DNA of 64,000 nt from Arctopsyche grandis (lineage: Eukaryota; Arthropoda; Insecta; Trichoptera; Hydropsychidae): the NCBI RefSeq assembly GCF_051622035.1, contig NC_135361.1, positions 27,955,205-28,019,204 of the forward strand. The letters run 5' to 3'. Made by a program: the position numbers and the translations under genes. Below are positions 14,257 through 25,050 of the stretch, in pieces; position 1 is the stretch's first letter; each line of letters begins with the position of its first letter. Below the pieces are notes generated by a model that made no database searches, had not been told where the DNA came from, and saw only the letters and a program-made list of their open reading frames with translations.

Positions 14257-14967
14257 ATACAAAGTCTTTTTCGAAATTATATATTAGATATGTTTAAGTA
14301 GGTAGGTCTAGGTAGATTATTTTTGAATGTATGGCATTCATAAATCATAACATAAGTGTCGATTCCACTGAAAGCGGTAGACCGAAGTGGTAGAACGAAA
14401 ACGAAGTGACGTTTCGTCTGACGTGGATAGTTGGACAGCAGCGGCAACATTCTGTGAGAGAAAAACCTCGGCATCCTCTTGTGTCCAGTAAACAAGTGCA
14501 GCGCGACCAGATGGCGACCTGACTCGGCCTGCGGGGACTACACTATACTAGTCAGTCACTACGAGAACGAGAACGAGAACGAGAAGCCCGACCACAAGTC
14601 GTTCACAACCTTTTACATGATTACAGTGCTTACTATTTATGATTTTCCATATCTTGGAAAGTCGGAAATGTCATTTAGAGGGTGGAAGGCAGGGAAGGGC
14701 ATTTGCCCCCTCCAGATCTTCCAGACAAGGAACTTTGATGAAATACTATGAATCTTAATCAAATCTATTATTCGTTAATCGTTACTAAAAGCTTAGGTTA
14801 GCAAAAACTGCAACAAGTTTAAACATGTCGATCAGAAGCTTTTTCAAAAAGTAAATAATCTTATAAAATACAAACTCAAACTCCCACCCCCCCCCCCTCT
14901 CCCCCTGAAAAAATCTGAAATGACTTCCTGTGAACAGGGCACTTTTTCTTTCTCGTAACGTAAGGAG

Positions 14968-15111
14968 TAGAGGTCGGATACTGAAGGGGCCGGAAACGTG
15001 CCGCCTATTGTTCCATTGTTGTAAATCCTTTGTAAAAAAGGTTCGGCAAACCTTTAACAATGCACTTACAATCTTTGAACAATAAACAGCCGCTTCAGAT
15101 TCCGGTCTCTA
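14968..15111. mobile_element. hAT-type MITE, TSD GTAAGGAG
   Basis: It starts TAGAGGTCGGATACTG, ends ATTCCGGTCTCTA, and has the exact 8-bp duplication GTAAGGAG on both sides (14960-14967 and 15112-15119). The inside has AAAAAAGGTTCGGCAAACC and CCTTTAACAATGCA, shared with the 133-bp copy at 18776-18908. Confidence 0.9.
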
Positions 15112-18100
15112 GTAAGGAGTCAAAGATTTTAGTTGGTATTTGGTGATATCAGTGACTTGGTCCTGCAGCTACACCTTAAATATATTAAATTAAAACTAGT
15201 TGCCTGTGTGCACATAATTGTGCACTCGGTAAAATATCGCAATTCGGATCAACGGAATTAATAATTTAAAATTGAATTAAATTTTTTGAAAAAAAATATA
15301 TATATCACAAGCAAAGCCCATAATGACGATTAACGAACCTTGGTTTAGAAACCGTGCATACGTAAGTTTTCTATAATTAAAAGGTAATACTAAAAAAAAT
15401 CTAACTGCCCGGTTTAGAGACGCTTTCAAGTTTAGGAAACACTGCTTGCGTAATATTTTATGGAACCCAGCGAGAAAATCATAATGATTATCAAATAAAT
15501 TTATTTACATTTTATGAAATTATTATGTCCGACAATTTCAATAGAGTAATTATGCTTGAAGACCCATTTAATAAAACATTTTGAAAAAAATGATTTTGCG
15601 CTGAATTATCCGTGCGCTGAGTTGTCCGTGCGCCTTTTTACATAGATACCTCTTATACAGTTCACATGGTTTTCGTTTATTATGAACGATTTATTTCGTC
15701 TTTTTTAATGAATTGAAAAATCCCAAACCCGTTCCTAACTTTTTATTTCGTGGAGTCTTTCAATAAAATGAGCTCATACCAAAAAAATAAACCAGATCGG
15801 GAGAATTCAGAGTCGTTTGTGTCGAATGAATACAATCGAAGAACAAATCGAAATCCAATGAATACCAGAATGACATAACATGACCCGCGTGCCATCGGTT
15901 GAGATGGCGCGGTCGTGATTCATCGGTGTCAGTGGCGGAGCGCCATGTGCGCACGGCCTTGCACTTCACGCAATTACTGCCGTTACTTTTTATACGGCGA
16001 ATGCCGACTGACATTTCTTCAAGGGGGCGGGGAGTAGGTGCGGGGTGTCGGAAAGAGGGGGGAGGGATACTCATCATCCGATGACATTGGGGTGCTTTCT
16101 TTTCTGACGCCGGAAGTGTCAGTTTCGGCCACCCGAGGAGATTGGCTCGTTATCTGGTGACGATATGCTCTTGAAGCCCCTGTTGGGGGGTCTTGCCATT
16201 TCGACATTTCGAGTGTGTAGGAAAATGACGTTGCCAACATGCAATGTGCACTTGACGATTGAATGATTTGGCCAAAGTACTAGTAGTAGTACAAACGTTA
16301 TATCAACATTTATATTATTCGCTAATTCATATTCTATTGATAATATGATTAAATTTGATATCCATGTTGACTGGTCGATCTTAAATAGTTAAAAATAATT
16401 TGAAAAATAAAAATAGGCAAGGGACCCTCGCAACCGCCCCTTTGCCGATGCATTGCTACGGCACTGCCTCTAAGTGTTAAATCATTTAAGTTAACTTAGC
16501 ACGTTTACTACTGGTCGAATATGATATTCTGATTAATAACATTTATATCTACATACTAAAGGTTCATAGCAAAGCTCGCTTTACAACAATAATCGTGACT
16601 ATTACCAAGAAAACTGTTATTTTAAATTTTCCTCCTATCCAGACGTATAAAAAATCTTGATGTTTTTTTTGATAAAGAAGCTCTAAAGAATGTCTACAGT
16701 AACTACATAAAGTTGAACCATTCTTAGTTATTTATTACAATTTTCACAATGAAGCATTTTGAAAATGAAAGTCAAATTAAGGATACATATTATTTTTACA
16801 TACATACCTCCTTTACGTTTCACTTACGATTACAATCCAGGAAAAAGTTTGCCTCTTATCCGATCGTTTTCATACTTTGCCATATTGCTCATTTTGGTCA
16901 TCAATGTAAGTAAATGGATCCTCCGCCATTACGATGGTGCAAAAATATCGTGTAAGGCGCGTTTTAAATCTGCCCGGCGAGATAGTCGTTGACGTCTATC
17001 CACCGTTTTTTTATTGTTTTTAAACATAGATGGCGGTAGTAAAATAAAATAATGGTATTTTTATTCAAAATAATATTTTTTTTCTTTATCTATGTATGTA
17101 CGTAGTAACAATAGATGAAGTTTTGTGATCATGCGAAAATTCGAACTAGAGATTTTGACTGATTCGAACTCAGAATCGATTACTGATCATTGATTACTGA
17201 TATTGTACAAATCCTACAATTTTTTATTCGATTCTTGTAGCCCAAAGGTAGTACCTAAAATCAAAGATTTATTTTTGCCTCCGACTTTTTAGTCTTTTTT
17301 CAACATTTCGTATTGTTTGCAACTTTGAACCTTTTTTATTGTTACTATCTCGTGCGGTCAATCTCACGCTTTTTTAAAACCCCGAAATATACATACAATG
17401 CGGCAGACAAACAACGTGTTTACATTAACACGTTCTGGAGCAGAAAAAAATCACTATGTATAGCCGGTCGCTTTTAATGGCATTGTTTCCATTCCCAAAA
17501 TCTTATCTAGCACGCTGACAACATTTGGGAGGCTCATATACACAATGCCATCGTATATTAATACATATAATAGTCGGACATGTGTACTCGGACGACAATG
17601 AAAATAAAAAAAAAGAGATTATTGTGTCTGGATGAAAATATCGCGCGAGCACATTTGGAAGGCTGCCTGGTTTATTTAAAACTTAACCACCTTGTTTGAA
17701 AAAGAAAGCGAAACATTGTGATAAAGTATGTAATGCTAGTTTATAACCATAGTTATAGTTAATCCTCTAAAAATAAGAAGTTGAGTGATTTTTTTTTATT
17801 AAATTAAAGATTTTAAATTTAACACCCACATTTTAACTAGTCAAGCACGATGCAATTAGTATAGATATTTTATTTTATTTTCCAAGAGTACATAACATGT
17901 CACGTATTTGATAAATGTATTTGTAAAAGAATTACATATAATGTAAATATATTCATTATATGTATGTAATTCCAATAATGATTACACCTACGTTCAATTA
18001 TGCAATTTTTATGTTATGTTTTTTTATCTTTCTTTGTTCAGCAGAAATGATCCAAGCAACTTCAATAAGAACGTCTGCTATGTGATTAATTTCAATAATA

Positions 18101-18474
18101 TGAGTTTATGAGCTTTCATAGTAGTGATGTTACATTACCTGGTATTGAATACCATATATGTACGTATTTAAGTAAAGTTAATTCAATGCTATTTACACTC
18201 AAACATGATTAAAAAATGGTACGTACAAATTCTTCTACATGTTTTAAAATTACTTGTAAATTACTATTCAATCTAAATTCACAAACATTTTTCACAGATT
18301 TCATCAAATTTCCATCTGAACAGTAATTTAAACCACATGTCCACATCAATAATATAAACGTATAAATCTATGACATTGGTTAGTACAAATATTCATAGAG
18401 AAACTAACAAATAGAATCATAAAACGATTTTTTTATGATTCTATAATCTTGAGGTATTCAGTCATTGGATAGTA
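15112..18474. other. Intergenic; dispersed repeats, no supported gene
   Basis: The stretch 16798-16975 is closely repeated at 57861-58015 (both contain GGATCCTCCGCCATTACGATGG), with a third, diverged inverted piece near 57480. The stretch 17080-17190 is repeated at 55965-56070 (both contain CAATAGATGAAGTTTTGTG). Open frames in these repeats are not supported as genes. The region around 15900-16230 is G+C richer but unrecognised. Confidence 0.5.
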
Positions 18475-18590
18475 CAGCGGCTTCCAATCATTTTTGACTC
18501 GCGTACCACTTGGTAGTACATAACGCTAAATTGTACCACCATATAAAAATGATTGTATTTCATGAAATTTGTTTTTGAAATTGTAATTAG

Positions 18591-18767
18591 TCTAAAGTCC
18601 GGAAAACCAAGGTGCCGTCTTGGAGAAAAACGGGCCCAGAGGGTGCTGTGTATTGTTCATTGCATTGTTAAAGGTTCGCCGAACGTTTTTTTTTTGGACT
18701 CCAGCTTTGTAAATAGAACTAAACCGCCCCGATTCCTAGAAAAAGCACTGTGACTATCCTGTGTGTA
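18591..18767. mobile_element. hAT-type MITE nested in the 18.5-19.2 kb element
   Basis: It is an inverted relative of the 14083-14256 element, sharing CCAAGGTGCCGTCTT, GGTTCGCCGAACG and CCGCCCCGATTCCTAG. Its left flank GTAATTAG resembles the GTAATTAC on its right with one mismatch. It abuts the next MITE, whose left target copy is the same GTAATTAC. Confidence 0.75.
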
Positions 18768-18775
18768 GTAATTAC

Positions 18776-18908
18776 TAGAGGCCGGATAGCCAAGGGGCCG
18801 CTCATTGTTCCATTGTTGTAAATCCTTTGTAAAAAAGGTTCGGCAAACCTTTAACAATGCATTTACAACATTTGAACAATACGCGGCCCCTTGGCTATCC
18901 GGCCTCTA
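18776..18908. mobile_element. hAT-type MITE, TSD GTAATTAC
   Basis: A 133-bp element with near-perfect inverted ends (TAGAGGCCGGATAGCCAAGG and its complement). It is flanked by the exact 8-bp duplication GTAATTAC (18768-18775 and 18909-18916). It has the same internal AAAAAAGGTTCGGCAAACC segment as the copy at 14968-15111. It is among the best defined elements in the window. Confidence 0.93.
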
Positions 18909-19188
18909 GTAATTACATATATAGTATTTGCATGGTAAGGAATGTGAAGACAGAATAGATGCAATAGATCTGTTTTGGTAAATAAAAAAAATGTGGAAAA
19001 CAGTTATTTTCGGAGTCACAATTATAATATGCTCAAACTTTGATATATTTATCTACTATTTAGTCATACTTCAATTTGATTGTAATTCATTCATTCCTGC
19101 ATGTCCGCCATTACTGATTTTATTTTCGCGTACCGCCAACCATCAACCGGTTGGGTTGATGATTGGTACCACAGGTTGGGAACCGCTG

Positions 19189-20467
19189 GGACAGTATATT
19201 TTTAACGACAGAATTTGAATCATATTTGTGTGAGTTATTATATTAGTTATTGTTTCTCAACAATAACTAATATAAAAACTAAGAAACCCTTTCAAACGAA
19301 AACAAAAAATAATGTGGCCATAATACTATCTCAATAAACATGTTTCAATAGAAAAAACTCAATATAAAATAGTATAAACAGTGGGAAAAAATCCCAAGTG
19401 AAAATACGTACTTTTGAATTTTGATTTGAACTGGACGACTACTTGGAGAAATTTAAAATCTGAAAAGTACTACAAATGAAAGATAAAATACCCGACTATA
19501 GATTCCAATATTCATTTTGAACAGGAAATTGACAGATTTTGAGACATCGACCGAACACCAAGTTATAGAAAAATCACGCGATTTAAAAACACAACATATG
19601 ACGGGCTGGTACAAGTGACATTTAAAAAAAAATCTGGTTTAAGTGCTAAAATAATAGCGTATATGAAATGCTATTTAGAGGGCTATACACCTGAAATCTT
19701 AATTTTGTTGCCGTTCCTTTCTTCGATATATATATTGAATGAATGTACATATATATTGAGTGAATGCGACAATATATATTGAATGAATGCGACAGTATAT
19801 ATATATTGAGTGAATGCGACAGTTGCGCTTCCACCAGATAATACGTATTTTGAATCGACAAAATCGAGGTTTCGTATTCTCCTATTTTATCCTCCAAAAC
19901 TGGACCAATTTAAAAAAAAAAATCATCATTGTTATGAGAAAGATATTTTCTGTGCAACTATCGGCGTATTTTTTTTTAAATCGACCGTTAAATAAGCACG
20001 CTGGACTCTTTTCGTGGGTGTAAAAAAGAGGCGATTTTATAGATGTTTGGCGGCTCCTAGCTCCTATAAAAAATAAAACGATAGATGCACCCCAATGGTG
20101 GATATCCATAGCATATTAAAAATAATTTCTCTGGTGGCATAATTGAGGAAGGGATAAGTATAGTACGTTTGTATGGACGAGGCTCTGGTGTCCAACCCTC
20201 TTAATGAAAGCCAGCTATTTTTAAAAATGTCACTAGTACCAGTCTGGTTTTCAGCCCGTCATAAATCTCCGAATCTAGAGCCAATCAACATTTTTTAGTA
20301 CCAGATTCGTGTTCACTGGACATCTATGCCCAGTGTACAAGAAGCTACTTGCTATATTGGGTACAGTAGCAAGTACCCAGTAGCAAGCTGCTTCCATCTC
20401 GATTCCGACTCACATTCATTCTATGTGTGTATGTAGAACTTCATTAGAAGTTATATGATTTGTTTAG
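19189..20467. other. Intergenic; small tandem repeat
   Basis: At 19725-19825 a unit of about 30 bases containing TATATATTGAATGAATGCGAC repeats three to four times. At 20090-20210 the sequence resembles the centre of the 13.3-13.7 kb palindrome (GTATGGACGAGGC and TAATTGAGGAAGGG phrases). No gene recognised. Confidence 0.5.
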
Positions 20468-20632
20468 GGGTCGGGACAGCGCGTACGCAGTCCCGGCTAT
20501 CAAAAATTACGCGTCCGAGTTACCCGCATTAGGGGTAATCGCAAAGGTCAGCTCAACCGAAGTGCAATGGAAGAGCCTCGCCCTGGGGGAACCGCCTTTG
20601 TGATCACGGTGTCCCCTACGCCAGGTAAGTAT
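20468..20632 (-). ncRNA. U1: U1 spliceosomal snRNA locus (functional status uncertain)
   Basis: Read on the minus strand from 20632, the sequence starts ATACTTACCTGGCGTAG, the U1 5' end that pairs with 5' splice sites. It continues through a stem-loop I region (GATCACAAAGG), TTCCCCCAGGGCGAGGC, a loop II with CCATTGCACTTCGG that fits the U1A site, and an Sm-like site GTAATTTTTGATAG. It ends in a GC-rich 3' stem near GCGCTGTCCCGACC. The length of about 165 matches U1. Known U1 has GAUCANGAAG in the U1-70K loop; here the G is replaced by A, which could mean a variant or a pseudogene. I did not find a clear insect PSEA element upstream, although TATATAG lies about 35 bases before the start. Confidence 0.88.
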
Positions 20633-21153
20633 GCTTAGGGCTCACACTCATAAAACTATATACCAAACACTACTAATACCGCTTGGATAGCGCGGAGGCA
20701 TTTAATGCCATCTATTAGCACGCTATAACACTACTACATACATTCCAAACCAGGGACTTGACGCGAACCGGAACCGAACCGAAAACCAGAATAACCGCTA
20801 TTTTTGCTGGAATGATAACCGAAACCGAAGTGATATTTTTTTCGGTTCGGTAAATTTTATATATACATATATATTATACTAGTTGTTTTACCCGGCTTCC
20901 CTCAGTATTTGTAATATAAACAGCGTAAACATGGCGAATCTAATAGTAAATATTCATTTGTTTTTTTATTAAATTTATTTTGACTTGTTTAAAAAATTCC
21001 CAATCAACAAAACTTACATACATACAAAGTCATGAGCTAAAAAAATATATTTTGTCTACATTTTAGCTACATAAAAATCCGCCCTCTATTTCGCAGTGAG
21101 CCAGCGGCAAGCTGCACAGGCTAGGAAATATTGTCCTTTGACATTTTAATTAT

Positions 21154-21357
21154 GGTAATTGGACTATTCGTCACATCGGGGTGGTCACAAAGACAATTTT
21201 TGCCATGAAAATCGCGAATACACAATATTTGGCACTCAAGTTCTCGTTACTATGATAGTTATCGTTAGTATGATGGACTTTTCGGCTGCCAGATGTTCCG
21301 TTATAGAGATTTTAGTGACTTTGTGACGAGTAATTTGTGACCAGTAATCACCGAACC
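21154..21357. mobile_element. 204-bp MITE with 9-bp TSD (TTTAATTAT)
   Basis: It starts GGTAATTGGACTATTCGTCAC and ends GTGACCAGTAATCACCGAACC. The ends are imperfect inverted repeats sharing GTCAC. Exact 9-bp duplications TTTAATTAT lie at 21145-21153 and 21358-21366. The copy at 44636-44839 has the same length and I find only one difference (ATCGG versus ATTGG). It has no coding capacity. Confidence 0.92.
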
Positions 21358-22410
21358 TTTAATTATGTATATGATCACAATAAGTAATAGCGAAAAGCCA
21401 TATAATGAGAGGTGTGGTGTATTACAATAACTTGCTAATATTTAAATACAAGAGAACAGAAAACCGGAACTGAATCAATATTTTTTTTTACCGAACGGGA
21501 ACGAAAACCGGAAGGATTTTTTTTTATATACATAATTATGTATAATCATATCACAGTCAGACTATCACTATCGACTGCTGGATTAATACCGGTTCCGCTT
21601 AGTGACAAATGTACTTTTTTTTTTAAATAAATATCTATCCACAAAAATATTTTTTTGAAAGGTTTATTTTATTATATAAAATTTTTAGGGTAAACTCTCA
21701 GGTGTCAGTTTCGTCACTTCTATTTTGATAGCTTCGCATCAAAGGTGCGAAGGGATGTTATGTAAATATTGTGGCAATGCATTGGCGCCATCCAATAAAT
21801 ACATACAATGCGACTATTTTACAAGATTTTTTTTTAACAAATTGCAGTATTCAGATTTTTTTGTAATATGCCTAGTACAAATTGTTTCTTGAATTTTTAA
21901 TAAAAATAAATAGTAAATGACTTGATAAATATGCAGTGACAAGGATCAAGTTGTGTGTAATCTGTAAACCAGTTCCATGGGAATTTTCGAGTGTGAAATG
22001 TGACTATTTGTTCAGCTATCTACATTTTTTTGTTGAGAGTGGCACTTCTGACTTCACACTTTGCCTTTTTTGGAATCGTCGATCTTTTCAAAGTCGCTAA
22101 AGAGGGTTTGTTTATTTTTGTAGGTAAACTTTCGCTGGAAATATTTTCGTTCCCACTATCATTAGTATGCGTACGTATTTACCTAGTTATGAGCAACAAA
22201 ATAATGAAAAAAATGGTTTAAATTAAAATAAAATTTTAATTATTTAATTAATATTTTGATTTTGTTAATAGATGTCTCTAGTTCATGTTAATCAAAAAAA
22301 AAAAACTTTCATAAATTTTCTGCGAAATTAATTAAATAACCTATTTTCACTTAAATGCAAACAATAGATTAATTATAAAATATCTTAAGAACCTGAAAAA
22401 CAAATATAAA

Positions 22411-23120
22411 ACCAGCAGAATAGACTAGTGATTAGCATATATGCTTTCGAACATAGTATTCACGGGTTAAAATCACACTGTTTTCTGTTGGCCAGACTTT
22501 GGATTTGTGACTCCAGGTCGATCGTATCATACCAGAGTTTGCGAATTTATGTGATTTTCATTGAAACGGTTCCAAAAAATTGGCAACCTTACGCATTTTC
22601 TCGCAAAATCTTGAGTTTTCAGCATTCTCGAATTTCGCTGAATTGTATAAAATGCTGCAAATTTACATATTTGACTATAAATGTTAATGTTAATTGATAT
22701 TTATTTACTGAATTGTTTAAAATGGTGCAAATTTGACCATAGTTGTCTCTATGGATACTAATTGTATGATATTAGGTAAACGGACTATTAGTCAAATGTG
22801 AACCGGTCGCTCTAGATCGGTCACACGTGATCACCCGTCATACTAAAACTAGTCACAAGGAAACTGGTCAAACCCGAAAATTGGTCACGAAAAAACTGGT
22901 CACACCCAAAAATTCGACCAATATTTAATTTTTGGGTGTGACCAGTTTTAGGGTGTGATGGGTGATCACGTGTGACCGATCTAGAGCGACCGGTTGTCCT
23001 GTGACCGGTTCACATTTGATAGGTAATCACCGAACCATGATATTAATAATATTTGTATCAAATGTAAAATGTTTCTGGCCAGGAAGGCACATTGGGGTTA
23101 CCTATTAAGTCTTCCTGGTA
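22411..23120 (+). mobile_element. tRNA-derived SINE, copy 2, split by a MITE
   Basis: The head ACCAGCAGAATAGACTAGTG and the body phrases TTTGTGACTCCAGGTCGATCG and CATTGAAACGGTTCCAA match the SINE family. The body breaks at 22775 and resumes at 23037 after a 262-bp MITE, then ends with GGCCAGGAAGGCACATTGGGG and CTTCCTGGTATAAATTAAAA. The B box is degraded (GGGTTAAAATCAC), so this copy is unlikely to be transcribed. Confidence 0.82.
22775..23036. mobile_element. 262-bp palindromic MITE with 9-bp TSD (ATGATATTA)
   Basis: Exact 9-bp duplications ATGATATTA flank it (22766-22774 and 23037-23045). The ends GGTAAACGGACTATTAG and TAGGTAATCACCGAACC place it in the same family as the 21.15 and 44.64 kb elements. 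The inside is a long palindrome with arms sharing TCAAATGTGAACCGGTC, GATCACGTGTGACCGATC and TTTTGGGTGTGACCAGTTTT-like phrases. Confidence 0.92.
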
Positions 23121-23265
23121 TAAATTAAAAGATAAAAATAAAATAAAAATGAATCTCTCTTTTGTTACATGGCCGATTCCTAAGATTTTACGGCCAAGTC
23201 GTAGCTGTCATCGGAAGCTTTGCGCGCATTTCGTCGATATTTGTCTTTGATTATCATTTAAAATC

Positions 23266-23553
23266 ATGGCTGACGACGGAGAAAACGTAAACGAACTTTT
23301 TATTCGTATTGATTATAATATTTCGCTAACACTTATTATGATTGAATCGTCAAAAACTATCGAGTAATCGAACATAACCTCATTTGCCGGCAAACACTGC
23401 CCAACCCACGTAAAAACTGAAGATGTGTCTTTATAAATTTCAAGGTTCCCATAATGACAGTGAAGGAGCCTTTGGATCTGATTCGATTGAGTTTAGACGA
23501 GCGGATCTATGTCAAAATGCGCAATGAAAGAGAACTACGAGGCAGATTACACG

Positions 23554-23632
<79 letters not shown>

Positions 23633-23876
23633 GCAGTTCATTACCACATTATACATGCATAACTATGAATAAACTAAGATTCATTCACATTTCCAGGCAT
23701 ACGATCAACATTTGAACATGGTACTCGGCGATGCCGAAGAGACGGTCACAACAATCGAAATCGACGAAGAGACCTACGAAGAAGTATACCGCACAACTAA
23801 AAGAAATATCCCAATGCTCTTTGTCAGAGGCGACGGAGTAATACTTGTATCACCTCCGACGAGAGTCGGAGGCTGA
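23266..23876 (+). CDS. LSM3: U6 snRNA-associated Sm-like protein LSM3, complete, 3 exons
   Basis: LSM3 is one of seven LSm proteins that form the LSm1-7 ring (5'-3' mRNA decay, cytoplasm) and the LSm2-8 ring (binding the U6 snRNA 3' end, nucleus). Exons are 23266-23286, 23445-23552 and 23697-23876, all joined in phase 0 with GT-AG introns, giving 102 aa, the usual family length. The Sm1 motif is seen in residues 13-56 ([13 protein letters not shown]-type start, then [12 protein letters not shown] and AYDQHLN) and Sm2 near the C-terminus ([13 protein letters not shown]). The ATG begins MADDGEN, very like the animal N-terminus, which supports the start. The second intron contains an AT microsatellite (about 23557-23630). 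An AATAAA at 24017-24022 is a plausible polyA signal. Confidence 0.97.
23557..23630. repeat. AT microsatellite in LSM3 intron 2
   Basis: An uninterrupted AT dinucleotide run starting four bases after the 5' splice site of LSM3 intron 2 and filling about half of that intron. Confidence 0.95.
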
Positions 23877-24434
23877 AAAAAAAAAATAGAAACATTTTAA
23901 TTTAAATATCCAACAAGCGGAGATTTCAAACTCAGAATGTTTTACAACACCACATTCTCATTTCCTTAAAGAAAACCGATATTTTTACAACATGTATTTG
24001 TAACTTATTTTTTTTAAATAAATATTTGTTAATACTAATAATGAGTTCCACAATACTTACGAATGTTTTTTAATACTGGATACCCTTCATCTTCCTTAAT
24101 ATCAACTATTAATCTGCGAAAGCTAACTTACAGAAAAATGGCTGTACATGAATTTCTCAGTTGAGTTATTAATAAATTCGTGTGGGAGTGTAGACTTAAA
24201 ATATCAATATCTTCATGTAAAAGTGAGATGACTATAAAGAGGAAAGATTTGTTCACGCCTTATTCACTGAATAGAGTACAGCAGTTTCTGCAAAACCAAA
24301 AGTCTGCTGCAATAGAGCTTTATTTAGTTAAAGGATACATAGCTAAGCTTGTATATACATTAAGTCTTCACAATGAAGGATAATTTTTTATTAAAAAAGC
24401 CTTCTTCTATATTTTTTAAGATAAAGAGTTCTTA

Positions 24435-24830
24435 ACCAGCAGAATTGTCTAGTGGTTAGCATATAATGCTTTGAACAAAGCAATTACGGGTTCAAATTAC
24501 ACTGGTTTCTGCTGGCCAGACCTTGGATTTGTGACTTCAGGTCGATCGTTTCATGCCAGAGTTTGCGAATTTATCTGATTTTCATTGAAACGGTTCCAAC
24601 AACTTGGCAACCTTACCAATTTTCTCGCAAATCTCGAGTTTTCAAGTCTCAAATTTCACTGAATTGTATAAAATGCTGGAAATTTACAAATATCTTTGTG
24701 GATGTTATTGGTATGTATTTACTTTGTAAAATACTAATAATACTTGTATCAAATGTAGAATGTTTCTGGCCAGGAAGGCGCATTGGGGTTACCTGTTAGG
24801 CCTTCCTGATATAAATTAAAAATAAATAAA
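24435..24830 (+). mobile_element. tRNA-derived SINE, copy 3 (full length)
   Basis: This is the most complete copy. The head is ACCAGCAGAATTGTCTAGTGG followed by TTAGCAT (A box), then GGGTTCAAATTAC (B box), GCTGGCCAGACCTTGG, TGACTTCAGGTCGATCG and CATTGAAACGGTTCCAAC. The tail is GGCCAGGAAGGCGC... GTTAGGCCTTCCTG, ending in AAATTAAAAATAAATAAA. The tail halves CCAGGAAGGC and GCCTTCC can pair as a hairpin, and the same hairpin is kept in copies 2 and 4. The A-rich end fits reverse transcription by a LINE partner. Confidence 0.87.
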
Positions 24831-25050
24831 TTTGCAGTCAATTGCTGCCGAAGTCAAGAATAAGGATTGGCATTGATGGATTTTATTTGTCTTGTTTATC
24901 AGCAAACAAAATATTTTTATCTTAGCTGCTCTCTGATCTAAAAAGATTGAAACCACTGCCTTATATTATACTATAATTTATAGTTCATGATTCAGATAGA
25001 AGGAAGTACAAGTATAAGATATTTGACGATGCCTATATTTATATATATAT

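Larger units (their letters stand above)
18475..19188. mobile_element. hAT-type element carrying two inserted MITEs
   Basis: The ends read CAGCGGCTTCCAA and TTGGGAACCGCTG. They are flanked by GGATAGTA (18467-18474) and GGACAGTA (19189-19196), an 8-bp duplication with one mismatch. The interior matches the uninterrupted relative at 61127-61652 (CGCGTACCACTTGGTAG, ATTGTACCACCATATAAAA, ATGTGAAGACAG). That relative lacks the block 18591-18908, which consists of two MITEs. No transposase remains. Confidence 0.82.
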
